A stretch of DNA of 64,000 nt from Sphingomonas hankookensis (GCF_022664465.1 NZ_JAKREV010000007.1:62001-126000), one strand, 5' to 3'. Positions 1-7,816 are shown, counted from the first letter of the stretch. Numbers and translations are program-made. The notes: generated from the letters alone by a model not told the origin.

Positions 1-1
1 G

Positions 2-226
2 CTGGCGCCGCTGTCGCCGATCGTCGGGCTGACCGGATCGCTGCTGCTGGGCCTCGCGGTCGTCGAACGGGCGATCGATGCGGATGGCGCATGGGCGGCG
101 GCGCATGTCGACGAGGACTGGCAGATCGAACAATGGGGCGAGGACGTGCTGGCCGCCGAAACCCGTGCCGCCCGCGCAGGCGAGTATCACGCGGCGATCC
201 GCTTCCTCGACCTTATCCGCGCCTGA
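2..226 (+). CDS. ATP12-family F1-ATPase assembly chaperone, C-terminal fragment
   Basis: Open frame entering from the left edge and ending at TGA 224-226, 74 residues visible. The visible end (SPIVGLTGSLLLGLAV, then DEDWQIEQWGED and a terminal helix ending RFLDLIRA) matches the conserved C-terminus of alphaproteobacterial ATP12 proteins as I recall the family. ATP12 helps assemble the alpha subunit of F1-ATPase. The start lies outside the window. The last 14 bases overlap, tail to tail, the end of the LacI-type gene on the other strand. Function is by family; only the C-terminal part can be judged. Confidence 0.75.
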   Translation: MAPLSPIVGLTGSLLLGLAVVERAIDADGAWAAAHVDEDWQIEQWGEDVLAAETRAARAGEYHAAIRFLDLIRA

Positions 227-1217
227 CCGGGCCGCACGACCCGCCGATCGACAGCGACAGCGTCGCGGTCAGCGGCGCATCGTCCGCCCCGCCTTCGATC
301 CGGTCGATCAGGTGGGTCGTGATCACCGCCGCCATCTCGGCGATCGGACGGTGTACCGTGGTCAGCGCGGGGGTGAGCATCCGCGCCAGAATGCTGCCGT
401 CGAAGCCGACGACCGACAGGTCGCCCGGCACGTCGATCGTCAGCGACGCCGCGACCTTCAGCACCGCCGCCGCCATCACGTCGTTGCCGGCGAAGATCGC
501 GGTCGGGCGCGGGTCGGCCTGCAACAGCCGGGTCGCCGCCGCCACGCCGCTGTCGAAGCCGTAATCGCCTTCCGCTTCGTGCGTGAGGGTCAGGCGATGG
601 TCGGCCAGTCCGGCGACGAATCCCGTGCGGCGCTCACGGGCGGAGGGGGCATCGGCCGGGCCGGACAGCAGGGCGATCCGGCGATGGCCGAGCGCGACGA
701 GATGGTCGGCAACCGCCCGTGCCGCGCCCTGTTCGTCGGACACCAGCACCGCGCCATAGCCGGCGAGCGGAACGGAGGAGAGCGCGACCGCCGGCACGCC
801 CATCGCGGCCAGCGCCCCGGCCACGCCTGCGATGCCCGACACCGGCGGCACGACCACCATGCCGTCGACCCGCGACCGGCCGGCGAAATCGAGTACGTCG
901 GCCACCGGGTCGCCGTCACCCGGCGCGACCGGATGCACCACCAGTTCATAGCCGCGCGCCGCCGCCGCGCCGACGATCCCGCGCTGTAGCGGATCGAGCA
1001 CCAGCGCGTTGCGGTCGTTATGCGCCAGCCCGAGCAGGAACGACCGCCCGGTCGCCAGTCCCCGCGCCCGCGCGCTGGGCCGGAACTGCAACGCGGCGAC
1101 GACCGCCTCCACCTGCTCGCGCGTGGCGGCATTGACCAGCGGCGACCGGTTGAGCACGCGCGACACGGTGCGGATCGACACCCCGGCACGCGCCGCGACG
1201 TCGGCGATGGTGGTCAT
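213..1217 (-). CDS. LacI-family transcriptional regulator
   Basis: 334 residues, the usual LacI length. Residues 2-22 (TIADVAARAGVSIRTVSRVLN) form the classic LacI helix-turn-helix plus hinge start, followed by a periplasmic-binding-protein-like effector domain with segments such as GLAHNDRN, VSDEQGAARAVADHL, FAGNDVMAAAVL and VVGFDGS. It should bind an operator as a dimer and respond to a small ligand, usually a sugar; the ligand cannot be read from the sequence. No sugar transport or catabolic gene adjoins it, so its target is elsewhere or outside the window. It converges with the ATP12 gene (14-bp overlap). The 201 bp upstream, to the end of ohr, hold its promoter. Confidence 0.9.
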   Translation of the reverse strand: MTTIADVAARAGVSIRTVSRVLNRSPLVNAATREQVEAVVAALQFRPSARARGLATGRSFLLGLAHNDRNALVLDPLQRGIVGAAAARGYELVVHPVAPGDGDPVADVLDFAGRSRVDGMVVVPPVSGIAGVAGALAAMGVPAVALSSVPLAGYGAVLVSDEQGAARAVADHLVALGHRRIALLSGPADAPSARERRTGFVAGLADHRLTLTHEAEGDYGFDSGVAAATRLLQADPRPTAIFAGNDVMAAAVLKVAASLTIDVPGDLSVVGFDGSILARMLTPALTTVHRPIAEMAAVITTHLIDRIEGGADDAPLTATLSLSIGGSCGPVRRG

Positions 1218-1418
1218 CGGCCAGGCCCCGGCCGGGACATGGCATGCGGGGCGGGAACTGCCTCGGCCGTTCCCACCCCGTCATGGTTCGGCGATGCGGC
1301 GTCCGAGGGCGCGAACCACCGCATCGTCTGGATCGTCAGCAACCGGCCTCTCCTTCTCGCCCCCGCAAGGTATAGGTGATGCCGGCCGCCGCTGTCGAAC
1401 GGTCAGGCGAGCGAACGA

Positions 1419-1844
1419 TCAGGCAAGCGTCAGGCCGACATCGACATTGCCGCGCGTCGCGTTCGAATAGGGACAGATGCCGTGCGCGGTATCGACCAGC
1501 GCCTGCGCCTGTTGCGGATCAACGCCAGGCACCGATACCTTCAGGTCGGCGGTGATGCCGAACCCGCCCAGCGCGCGCGGACCGATGCCGACGGTCGCGG
1601 TCACCGCGACGTCGTTGGGCACCTTGATCCCCAGCTGCTGGCCGGCGACCTTCATCGCCCCGATGAAGCAGGCGGCATAGCCGGCCGCGAACAGCTGTTC
1701 CGGATTGCTGCCATCGCCACCGGCGCCGCCCAGTTCGCGCGGGGTCGACAGCTTGATGTCGACGCGCCCGTCCTCGCTACGGGCATGGCCTTCGCGACCG
1801 CCGGTAGCGGTGGCAGTGGTGCTGTACTTGACGTCGACTGACAT
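1419..1844 (-). CDS. ohr: Organic hydroperoxide resistance peroxidase Ohr
   Basis: Ohr/OsmC-family thiol peroxidase reducing organic and fatty-acid hydroperoxides in the cytoplasm. Both catalytic cysteines are present, C59 in YAACFIGAMK and C124 in HGICPYSNATRGN, with the family motif NPEQLFAAGY just before the first. I start at ATG 1844 (MSVDVKY, 141 residues) because GGAG sits 6 bases upstream. The in-frame ATG at 1856 would add four residues and lies right beside the operator with no Shine-Dalgarno sequence. It is divergent from ohrR. The shared gap carries two copies of a TTTATCGCGATAAA-type palindrome, so peroxide-induced derepression by OhrR is expected. Confidence 0.95.
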   Translation of the reverse strand: MSVDVKYSTTATATGGREGHARSEDGRVDIKLSTPRELGGAGGDGSNPEQLFAAGYAACFIGAMKVAGQQLGIKVPNDVAVTATVGIGPRALGGFGITADLKVSVPGVDPQQAQALVDTAHGICPYSNATRGNVDVGLTLA

Positions 1845-1859
1845 GGGATGCTCCATTTG

Positions 1860-1873
1860 TTTATCGCGATAAA
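1860..1873. promoter_or_regulatory. Putative OhrR operator 1 (perfect 14-bp palindrome)
   Basis: TTTATCGCGATAAA is a perfect inverted repeat 15 bp upstream of the ohr start, in the ohr/ohrR divergent gap. A near copy lies 49 bp away. Position beside a MarR/OhrR gene and its target makes it the best operator candidate. The sequence is observed; binding is inferred. Confidence 0.7.
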
Positions 1874-1908
1874 TATTTAGGGTGCCGGTGCGGGACTGTC
1901 CAGCATTA

Positions 1909-1922
1909 TTTATCGCGACAAC
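1909..1922. promoter_or_regulatory. Putative OhrR operator 2 (imperfect copy)
   Basis: TTTATCGCGACAAC matches operator 1 at 12 of 14 positions and ends 21 bp before the ohrR ATG, suggesting autoregulation. The left arm is intact and the right arm degenerate, so affinity may be lower. Confidence 0.6.
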
Positions 1923-1943
1923 CTTTCATGCTATGTCGGGCGG

Positions 1944-2384
1944 ATGACCCAGCCCCTGCCCCTCGACGACCAGCTGTGCTTCTCGCTCTATGCGGCGACG
2001 ATCGCGATCAATCGAACGTACAAGCCGATGCTCGACCGGATGGGGATCACCTATCCGCAGTTCCTCGTGCTGCTGACGCTGAGCGAGAGCGAGGACGGCA
2101 TGGCCATCGGGGCGATCGCCGATCGGCTGGCGCTGGAGCCGAGCACCATCACCCCGCTGGCCAAGCGGATGGAGGCCGCCGGGCTGGTGACGCGGGTGCG
2201 CAATCCGGACGACGAGCGGCAGGTACGGGTCCGCCTGACCAAGGCCGGGCGGGAGCGTTGGGCGGAGAGCGGGTGCCTTGCCCCGACCGTCGTCGCGCGC
2301 AGCGGCATGGCGCCGGAACGGCTGGTCGCGTTGAATGCGGAAGTCACCGCGCTGCGCAAGGCGCTGACTAACGCATTGGACTGA
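1944..2384 (+). CDS. ohrR: MarR-family organic-peroxide sensor repressor OhrR
   Basis: 146-residue winged-helix MarR protein. The N-terminus carries LDDQLCFSLYA, the OhrR signature around the reactive cysteine (C12). A second cysteine, C111 near the C-terminus, fits the two-cysteine (Xanthomonas-like) OhrR class, in which peroxide oxidation forms a disulfide that releases DNA. The recognition region (IADRLALEPSTITPLAKRME) and wing (RNPDDERQVRVRLT) are intact. ATG 1944 is the natural start, 21 bp after the second operator copy. The divergent neighbour is ohr. The radical SAM gene follows after 42 bp on the same strand and might be read from the same promoter. Confidence 0.93.
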   Translation: MTQPLPLDDQLCFSLYAATIAINRTYKPMLDRMGITYPQFLVLLTLSESEDGMAIGAIADRLALEPSTITPLAKRMEAAGLVTRVRNPDDERQVRVRLTKAGRERWAESGCLAPTVVARSGMAPERLVALNAEVTALRKALTNALD

Positions 2385-2426
2385 TTACCCCTTGGTGGCG
2401 GTGGCGTTAGAACATATATTGAACGG

Positions 2427-3674
2427 ATGGCGCAACTCGACACCCGGCAGAAACTGGCGATCCTGGCCGATGCCGCCAAATATGACGCATCGTGCGCGTC
2501 GTCGGGCACCGCCAAGCGCAATTCACGCGATGGCAAGGGGATCGGATCGACCGAGGGGATGGGTATCTGCCATGCCTATGCGCCGGATGGTCGCTGTATC
2601 TCGCTGCTGAAGATATTGCTGACGAACAGCTGCATTTTCGACTGCCATTATTGCATCAACCGCAAGTCGTCGAACGTCCGCCGGGCGCGCTTTACCGCGC
2701 AGGAGGTCGTGGCGCTGACGCTGAGCTTCTATCGCCGCAATTATATCGAGGGCCTGTTCCTCTCGTCGGGAATCATCGGATCGTCGAACTATACGATGGA
2801 GCAGATCGTCGAGGTCGCGCGATCGCTGCGGGAGGATCACGACTTTCGCGGCTATATCCACCTGAAGACCATTCCCGATGCCGATCCCGAGCTGGTGCAT
2901 CTGGCCGGGGTCTATGCCGATCGCGTGTCGATCAATGTCGAGCTGCCGACGACCGGCGGCCTGAAGCGGCTGGCACCCGAAAAGTCGGCGCCGCAGATCG
3001 AGGGGGCGATGAAGGACGTCGCCCATGCGATCGCGGACGGGCGCGATGCGCGCAAACGCTACAAATCCGCGCCGAAGTTCGCGCCGGCGGGGCAATCGAC
3101 TCAGATGATCGTCGGCGCTGATGCCGCGACCGACAGCGATATCGTCGGCAAGGCGGCGACCCTTTATGACCGGTTCGGCCTGCGTCGGGTCTATTATTCG
3201 GCGTTCAGTCCGATCCCCGAGGCGTCGGCGGTGCTGCCGCTGCAACGCCCGCCGCTGATGCGCGAGCACCGGCTGTACCAGTCGGACTGGCTGATGCGCT
3301 TCTACGACTATCGCCCCGACGAAGTGCGCGCGGCGGCGGACGATGCGACGGGAATGCTGCCGCTCGACATCGATCCCAAGCTGGCGTGGGCGTTGAAGTT
3401 CCGCGACCGCTTTCCGGTCGACGTGAACCGCGCCCCGCGCGAGATGCTGCTGCGCGTGCCGGGACTGGGGGTGAAGGCGGTCAATGCGATCCTGATCGCG
3501 CGGCGTTGGCGGCGGCTGGCGCTGGCCGATGTCGGGCGGCTGACGGTATCGATCGCCAAGATGCGGCCGTTCATCGTCGCCGACGACTGGCGACCGGTGG
3601 TGCTGGCGGACCGGGCGGAGTTGCGGCCGGTCGTGGCGCCGAAGAAGGCGGATCAGATGGAGTTGTTCGGCTAA
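2427..3674 (+). CDS. Putative DNA modification/repair radical SAM protein (UdgX-linked)
   Basis: 415 residues. A radical SAM CX3CX2C cluster motif is seen at C69, C73 and C76 (CIFDCHYC), binding a [4Fe-4S] that cleaves SAM. The C-terminus has a helix-hairpin-helix-like DNA-binding segment (LLRVPGLGVKAVNAILIARR), and the tail QMELFG resembles a clamp-binding peptide, though it is short evidence. This is the family annotated as the rSAM protein linked to uracil-DNA glycosylase-like genes (TIGR03916 by my recollection); its reaction is not known to me. The partner UdgX/DUF4130 gene lies two genes downstream, after a hemerythrin gene. A 119-bp gap with a short hairpin separates it from the hemerythrin gene, so co-transcription is likely but not certain. 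Confidence 0.85.
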   Translation: MAQLDTRQKLAILADAAKYDASCASSGTAKRNSRDGKGIGSTEGMGICHAYAPDGRCISLLKILLTNSCIFDCHYCINRKSSNVRRARFTAQEVVALTLSFYRRNYIEGLFLSSGIIGSSNYTMEQIVEVARSLREDHDFRGYIHLKTIPDADPELVHLAGVYADRVSINVELPTTGGLKRLAPEKSAPQIEGAMKDVAHAIADGRDARKRYKSAPKFAPAGQSTQMIVGADAATDSDIVGKAATLYDRFGLRRVYYSAFSPIPEASAVLPLQRPPLMREHRLYQSDWLMRFYDYRPDEVRAAADDATGMLPLDIDPKLAWALKFRDRFPVDVNRAPREMLLRVPGLGVKAVNAILIARRWRRLALADVGRLTVSIAKMRPFIVADDWRPVVLADRAELRPVVAPKKADQMELFG

Positions 3675-3680
3675 CCTTCC

Positions 3681-3706
3681 GTCATCCCGGCCTTCGCCGG
3701 GATGAC
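3681..3706. repeat. Family B palindrome, single hairpin
   Basis: GTCATCCCGGCCTTCGCCGGGATGAC-type hairpin 6 bp after the rSAM stop. It is a short member of the GTCAYCCC...GGGRTGAC repeats seen throughout the window and could act as a transcription terminator or mRNA 3' end. Confidence 0.75.
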
Positions 3707-3793
3707 GCGAGGGGCAGTGAAAATCCCTCGCAAGAGAAACCTCCGCCGTTCGCCGCCGTTGCTGGGGGGAACCCCGTACAAAGGAACACCGCC

Positions 3794-4270
3794 ATGGCCG
3801 ACGCCCGCATCTATGCCGACCTGAAGGCCGATCACGACCGCCACCGCGATCTGCTCCAGCGGATCGATTCCGCCAAGGGTGACGAGCGCGCCGCGCTGTT
3901 CGAGGAATTCCGCGTGGAGGTGTCGGCCCATGCCGCCGCCGAGGAGGAAGCGCTCTACGCGACGATGCTCGCCAATCCCGACCTGCGCGACGAGGCGCGG
4001 CATTCGGTGTCCGAGCATAAGGAGATCGACGACTATCTGGGCGAGATCGCCAAGCTGGACGCAGGCAGCAACGAGTGGAACGAGCGCTTCGCCGAGATGC
4101 GCCACCGCTACGAACATCATATCGACGAGGAAGAGGAAGAGATGTTTCCTGCCGCCGCCGAGGAACTGAGCGACGATGAGGAAGCGCGCATCGCCAAGGT
4201 GTTCGAGGACCGCAAGCCCAAGGAACTGGAAATCGCGGAATCCTCGGAAGCGGGCGACGATCGCGACTGA
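3794..4270 (+). CDS. Hemerythrin HHE-domain protein
   Basis: 158 residues, almost all helical and acidic. Histidine/glutamate pairs typical of the HHE diiron fold are spaced through it: HDRHRDLL near residue 15, AHAAAEEEALY near 52, HSVSEHKEID near 75 and YEHHIDEEEEEMFPAA near 110. HHE proteins bind O2 or NO or sense iron/oxygen. The start at ATG 3794 follows AAAGGAACACCGCC, a good Shine-Dalgarno region. The stop overlaps the UdgX start by one base (TGATG), so the two are translationally coupled. Its place between the rSAM and UdgX genes suggests it serves that cassette, perhaps by protecting or supplying iron; that is inference. Confidence 0.88.
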   Translation: MADARIYADLKADHDRHRDLLQRIDSAKGDERAALFEEFRVEVSAHAAAEEEALYATMLANPDLRDEARHSVSEHKEIDDYLGEIAKLDAGSNEWNERFAEMRHRYEHHIDEEEEEMFPAAAEELSDDEEARIAKVFEDRKPKELEIAESSEAGDDRD

Positions 4271-5649
4271 TGCGGGTCGCGGCGCTGGCGGCGGCGGATG
4301 ATTTCGACGGGTGGCGCGATGCCGCCCGCAGCCTCGCCGCGCAGCGCGTGTCCCCGGCGGACGTGGTGTGGCAGGTCGGTGATCTGCCCACCGACCTGTT
4401 CGGCGACGAGGCGATCGTCGACGGCAATGCGCCGCCTCCCCGCGTGCCGCGTCCGTTCATCGATCTGGCGCGGACCGTGGCGATGCATGCCGATCCCGAG
4501 CGGTTCGCGCTGCTCTATGCCATGCTCACCCGCCTGATCGCCGAACCGCGGTTGATCGACGACAAGGCCGATCCGGCGCTGCGGCGGCTGGAGGAGATGG
4601 CCAAGGGGGTGCGGCGCGACATCCACAAGATGCGCGCGTTCCTGCGCTTTCGCGAGGTCGAGGAGGACGATACCACCCGCTTCGTCGCGTGGTTCGAACC
4701 CGAACATCATATCGTGCGGCACAATGCGCGGTTCTTCGTCGACCGGTTCGCCAGCATGCACTGGTCGATCCTGACGCCCGAGGTGTCGATGCACTGGGAC
4801 GGCGAGACGCTGACCGAGGGGCCGGCGGCGGCCAAGGCCGATGCGCCCGATGGCGATCCGGTCGAGGAAGTCTGGAAGACCTATTACGCATCGATCTTCA
4901 ATCCGGCGCGGTTGAAGAAGGGCGCGATGCTGAGGGAAATGCCGCGCAAATATTGGAAGAACATGCCCGAAACCGCGCTGGTCCCGGCGCTGATCGCGGG
5001 GGCGCAGGCACGTGAGGCGGCGATGATCGAGACGGCGCGGGCAGCTCCGGGCGGCAACAGCGAGGTGGCGTGGGCCGCCCTGCGCGAGGAGGCGGCGGGG
5101 TGCCAGCGCTGCCCGTTGTGGAAGCCAGCGACGCAGACGGTGTTCGGCGAGGGACCGGTCGATGCGGCGATGATGGTGGTCGGCGAACAGCCGGGCGATC
5201 AGGAGGATCTGGCCGGGCGGCCGTTCGTGGGGCCGGCGGGGCAGGTATTCGACCGGGCGATGGAGCAAGCCGGGATCGACCGGTCGCGGGTCTATGTCAC
5301 CAACGCGGTCAAGCATTTCAAGTTCGAACCGCGCGGGAAACGGCGCATCCATGCCAAGCCGGGCGTGGGCGAGATCGATGCGTGCCGCTGGTGGATCGAG
5401 CAGGAACGCGGCATCCTGCGCCCGCGGATGACGGTGGCGCTGGGGGCGACGGCAGCGCGGTCGCTGACAGGCAAGACGGTGACGATCTCGCGCGAGCGCG
5501 GGCGGGTGCTGACGCTGAGCGACGGCAGCGCCGCGTGGATCACGGTGCATCCGAGCTATTTGCTCCGGTTGCCGGATAAAACCCAGGCAGATGAAGAGTT
5601 TGCACGGTTCGTCGAGGATTTGAGGGGGGCGCAGGCGGCGATGGCGTGA
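4270..5649 (+). CDS. udgX: DUF4130-UdgX fusion: uracil-DNA glycosylase superfamily protein
   Basis: 459 residues. The first ~250 match the DUF4130 'probable DNA metabolism' domain (HIVRHNARFFVDRF, then ARLKKGAMLREMPRKYWKNMPE). Residues ~265-455 are a family-4-like uracil-DNA glycosylase: CQRCPLW, then motif A GEQPGDQEDL (from G305) and FVGPAGQVFDRA, and a terminal HPSYLLRLPD. The UdgX hallmark KRRIH is present, with His361 expected to bond covalently to the deoxyribose after uracil is released, leaving a stable protein-DNA adduct. The position that is Cys in family 4 (NVVKC) is His here (NAVKH). It is coupled to the hemerythrin gene by TGATG. A role in uracil-DNA repair or base modification with the rSAM protein is inferred from linkage. 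Confidence 0.9.
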   Translation: MRVAALAAADDFDGWRDAARSLAAQRVSPADVVWQVGDLPTDLFGDEAIVDGNAPPPRVPRPFIDLARTVAMHADPERFALLYAMLTRLIAEPRLIDDKADPALRRLEEMAKGVRRDIHKMRAFLRFREVEEDDTTRFVAWFEPEHHIVRHNARFFVDRFASMHWSILTPEVSMHWDGETLTEGPAAAKADAPDGDPVEEVWKTYYASIFNPARLKKGAMLREMPRKYWKNMPETALVPALIAGAQAREAAMIETARAAPGGNSEVAWAALREEAAGCQRCPLWKPATQTVFGEGPVDAAMMVVGEQPGDQEDLAGRPFVGPAGQVFDRAMEQAGIDRSRVYVTNAVKHFKFEPRGKRRIHAKPGVGEIDACRWWIEQERGILRPRMTVALGATAARSLTGKTVTISRERGRVLTLSDGSAAWITVHPSYLLRLPDKTQADEEFARFVEDLRGAQAAMA

Positions 5650-5714
5650 GGCCAAAGTTCACTAAGTTCACACTCGCCACGGTTTCGTTCGCATGTGGCT
5701 TTCCCTTTGAACCA

Positions 5715-5804
5715 CACGTCATGCCAGCGAAGGCGGGCATTCCCCGATGATGGCGCGGGACAGGAGCCGCTAGAGGCCCCAGCCTTCGCTGGGGCGACGT
5801 GTGG
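5715..5804. repeat. Family B repeat, double-hairpin form
   Basis: CACGTCATGCCAGCGAAGGC ... GCCTTCGCTGGGGCGACGTG: two hairpin arms flank a core containing GACAGGAGCCGCTAGAG. It shares the core GGCAGGAGCCGCTTGAG with the copy at 17571-17653. Confidence 0.8.
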
Positions 5805-5826
5805 GGCTTACGGTAGAAAGATCGTT

Positions 5827-6052
5827 TTCACGCGAAGGCGCGGAGTAGAAGAAGAGTGTTTTCGCGCAGAGGCGCAGAGGACGCTGAGGGTTGTGGAACG
5901 GGTGACGTCGGCCTGTCTGGTGCAGCCTTTTCGCTTGCTGCCTCCCAGAAAGAGAGAGCCGCTACGCGGCGAGCGCAACCTCTCTACGTCCTTTGCGCCT
6001 CTGCGCGATCAAATCCTTTCTTCTTCTCCGCGCCTTCGCGCCTTCGCGTGAA
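5827..6052. repeat. Family E long inverted repeat, copy 1
   Basis: Begins TTCACGCGAAGGCGCGGAG and ends CTTCGCGCCTTCGCGTGAA, with inner arms CGCAGAGGCGCAGAGGACG and CCTCTGCGCGA. About 226 bp. The same ends occur at 8485-8865 and 39794-40031. No coding content. Confidence 0.85.
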
Positions 6053-6097
6053 CCAATATTTCCTAGACGCTAACCCAACCCGCCCCCTGTAGGAAAA

Positions 6098-6742
6098 TCA
6101 TTCCGGCCGCGGATGCCACCAGGGTTCGGGTCGCGGCAAGGTGATCGCGTCGTGCTGTTCAGGCGCTTCGGCGATGGCGCGCAGGCGGTCGAGGTCTTCG
6201 GGGGTGTCGATGTCGATCAACTCCGCCGGTGCGGTCACGACGTGACGGCCGGCGCGGACGAGGTCGCGGGCGCCGGCATCGCCCTCCAGCGATTCGAGGA
6301 AGTCGAAGCGGCCCGCGCCGAATACCGCCGGCGGACAGGGCTTGGTCCCGTCGCTCGATGCCACCACGGCGTCGGCATCGTCGCGGGCGGTGTCGAGCAG
6401 GCGGTAGACATGGGCGGCGGTGATGCGCGGCATGTCGGCGAGCGCGATCACCACACCCTTCGCGCCCTTGGCCCGTGCTGCGCGCAGGCCCAATTGGACC
6501 GAGCGCGACATGCCGTCTGCCGGCACTTCGTTGACGATCACGTCGAACCCGCGCGAGGCGAAGTCGAGCGTCGTCCCGTCGATCACCGCGACGCGGCCGA
6601 GGAACGGGATCGCCTCCAATGCGGTCACGACATGATAGGCGACCGGCTTGTGCAGGAATTCCTGCGCCAGCTTGTCGGCATCGCCGAAGCGCTGCGAACG
6701 ACCCGCCGCCAGCAGGATCAGGACGGCATCTTCAGCGCGCAT
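6098..6742 (-). CDS. MocA/MobA-like molybdenum cofactor nucleotidyltransferase
   Basis: 214 residues. The nucleotidyltransferase P-loop-like motif LAAGRSQRFG at 11-20, followed by DKL, is the NTP-transferase signature of MobA/MocA proteins. GVVIALADMPRI and a C-terminal VDTPEDLDRL-like IDIDTPEDLDRLR are also typical. MocA transfers CMP to molybdopterin to give the cytosine dinucleotide cofactor used by xanthine/aldehyde oxidase-type enzymes. Its start overlaps the end of xdhC by 11 bp, so the two form an operon. A hydroxylase of that class lies at 19-22.7 kb. The choice of MocA rather than a GMP-transferring MobA rests on this context. Confidence 0.83.
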   Translation of the reverse strand: MRAEDAVLILLAAGRSQRFGDADKLAQEFLHKPVAYHVVTALEAIPFLGRVAVIDGTTLDFASRGFDVIVNEVPADGMSRSVQLGLRAARAKGAKGVVIALADMPRITAAHVYRLLDTARDDADAVVASSDGTKPCPPAVFGAGRFDFLESLEGDAGARDLVRAGRHVVTAPAELIDIDTPEDLDRLRAIAEAPEQHDAITLPRPEPWWHPRPE

Positions 6743-7637
6743 GGAAGTTCCTCACCATTGCCGCCGCGATCGACAGCGCGATTTCGGACGGGCCGATCGC
6801 CCCGATGTCGAGGCCGACCGGACCGTCGATCCGCTCCAGCCCCTGCGCCCCGGCGGCGGACAGGCGTTCGAGCCGCGCGGCATGGCTGCGCCGCGATCCG
6901 AGCGCGCCGATATAGGCGGCGGGAGTCTTCAGCGCTTCGATCAGCGCGGGGTCGTCGATCTTGATATCGTGGCTCAGCGTCACGACGGCGGTGGCGGCGT
7001 CGGGTTTGAGCGCCTGCAACGCCTCGTCCGGCCAGCGATCGTCGAGGGTGACGCCGGGGAAGCGCTCTTCGGTCAGAAAACGCGCGCGCGGGTCGATCAA
7101 GGTGGTGGCGATGCCCAGTTCGCGCGCCATGCCGGCCAGCCCCTGCGCGATCTGCACCGCGCCGACGATCAGCAGCCGGCGCGGCGGGTCGTAGCGGTTG
7201 ACGAAGCCGTCGCCTTCGCTCGCCTCCGTCCGGCCGGTGGCGAGGTCGGTAGTGAGGGTCAGCGCCTGTCCGTCCATGCGGGCAGCGTCGATCGCGTCGA
7301 ACAGCGCGGGGTCGAACTGATCGCGGTCGACGCGCTGGACCATCACCTCGATCTCGCCGCCGCAGGGCAGGCCGACCTCCCATGCCGCGGCGTCGGCCAC
7401 GCCGTAGCGTTTTACGGCGAAGGGGGCACCGGCGATGACCTCCGCCGCGGTGGCGAGGATGTCGCTTTCGACGCAGCCGCCCGATACCGATCCTTCGAAC
7501 CGGCCGTCTTCGTGGACCAGCATGTGGCTGCCGCGCGGTCGTGGGGCTGACCCCCAGGTCGAGGTGACGGTGGCGAGTGCAAGCGGCGCACCGGCCCAGT
7601 CGCGGGCGGCGGTCAGAACGGAGTCATTGTCGGCCAT
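6732..7637 (-). CDS. XdhC-family molybdenum hydroxylase maturation factor
   Basis: 301 residues from ATG 7637 (MADNDSV). This start has GGAACATC directly upstream; longer frames run into repeat D1. XdhC proteins bind the molybdenum cofactor and help sulfurate and insert it into xanthine dehydrogenase-type enzymes. Visible signatures are TSTWGSAPRPRGSHM, GSVSGGCVE (49-57), then a Rossmann-like C-terminal domain with VGAVQIAQGLAGMAR, LIDPRARF and IGALGSRRSHAARL. It is the first gene of an operon with the MocA-like gene. The likely client is the PaoABC-type enzyme 11 kb away, or the IorB-like protein at 40 kb. Confidence 0.9.
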   Translation of the reverse strand: MADNDSVLTAARDWAGAPLALATVTSTWGSAPRPRGSHMLVHEDGRFEGSVSGGCVESDILATAAEVIAGAPFAVKRYGVADAAAWEVGLPCGGEIEVMVQRVDRDQFDPALFDAIDAARMDGQALTLTTDLATGRTEASEGDGFVNRYDPPRRLLIVGAVQIAQGLAGMARELGIATTLIDPRARFLTEERFPGVTLDDRWPDEALQALKPDAATAVVTLSHDIKIDDPALIEALKTPAAYIGALGSRRSHAARLERLSAAGAQGLERIDGPVGLDIGAIGPSEIALSIAAAMVRNFHAR

Positions 7638-7728
7638 GATGTTCCGATGATGGGGGAATTTGGCTAGGTTCGCCACAATAGGTGCGGTGTGGACCGGCGC
7701 GTGGCAAGGGCCCGTTGCCACGAACATA

Positions 7729-7816
7729 CCGTACCCCCGCGCAGGTGGGGGTCCAGAGTTGCAGAAACCAACGTCGCGCTTTGGACTCTGGACCCTCGCC
7801 TGCGCGGGGGTACGGT
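7729..7816. repeat. Family D inverted repeat, copy 1
   Basis: CCGTACCCCCGCGCAGGTGG ... CTGGACCCTCGCCTGCGCGGGGGTACGG around a ~30-bp core. It lies between the xdhC promoter side and the ClpP-like gene's 3' end. A second copy is at 45951-46036. Confidence 0.85.

Larger units (their letters stand above)
5650..6097. other. 448-bp gene-free gap filled with repeats
   Basis: Convergent gap between udgX (+) and the MocA-like gene (-). It holds one family B element and one family E element. The open frames here are only repeat sequence read through. I see no gene. Confidence 0.8.

Noticed and set aside
3674..3793. Extension of the hemerythrin frame upstream to 3386
   Set aside because: The upstream part overlaps the rSAM gene in a different frame and a hairpin; ATG 3794 has a ribosome site and begins the domain.
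2523..4460. 645-codon minus-strand frame across the rSAM and hemerythrin genes
   Set aside because: Crosses two real genes and the gap between them; no domains or ribosome site.
5827..6052. Possible CRISPR or gene in the 6-kb gap
   Set aside because: No regular direct repeats with spacers; the signal is a long inverted repeat.
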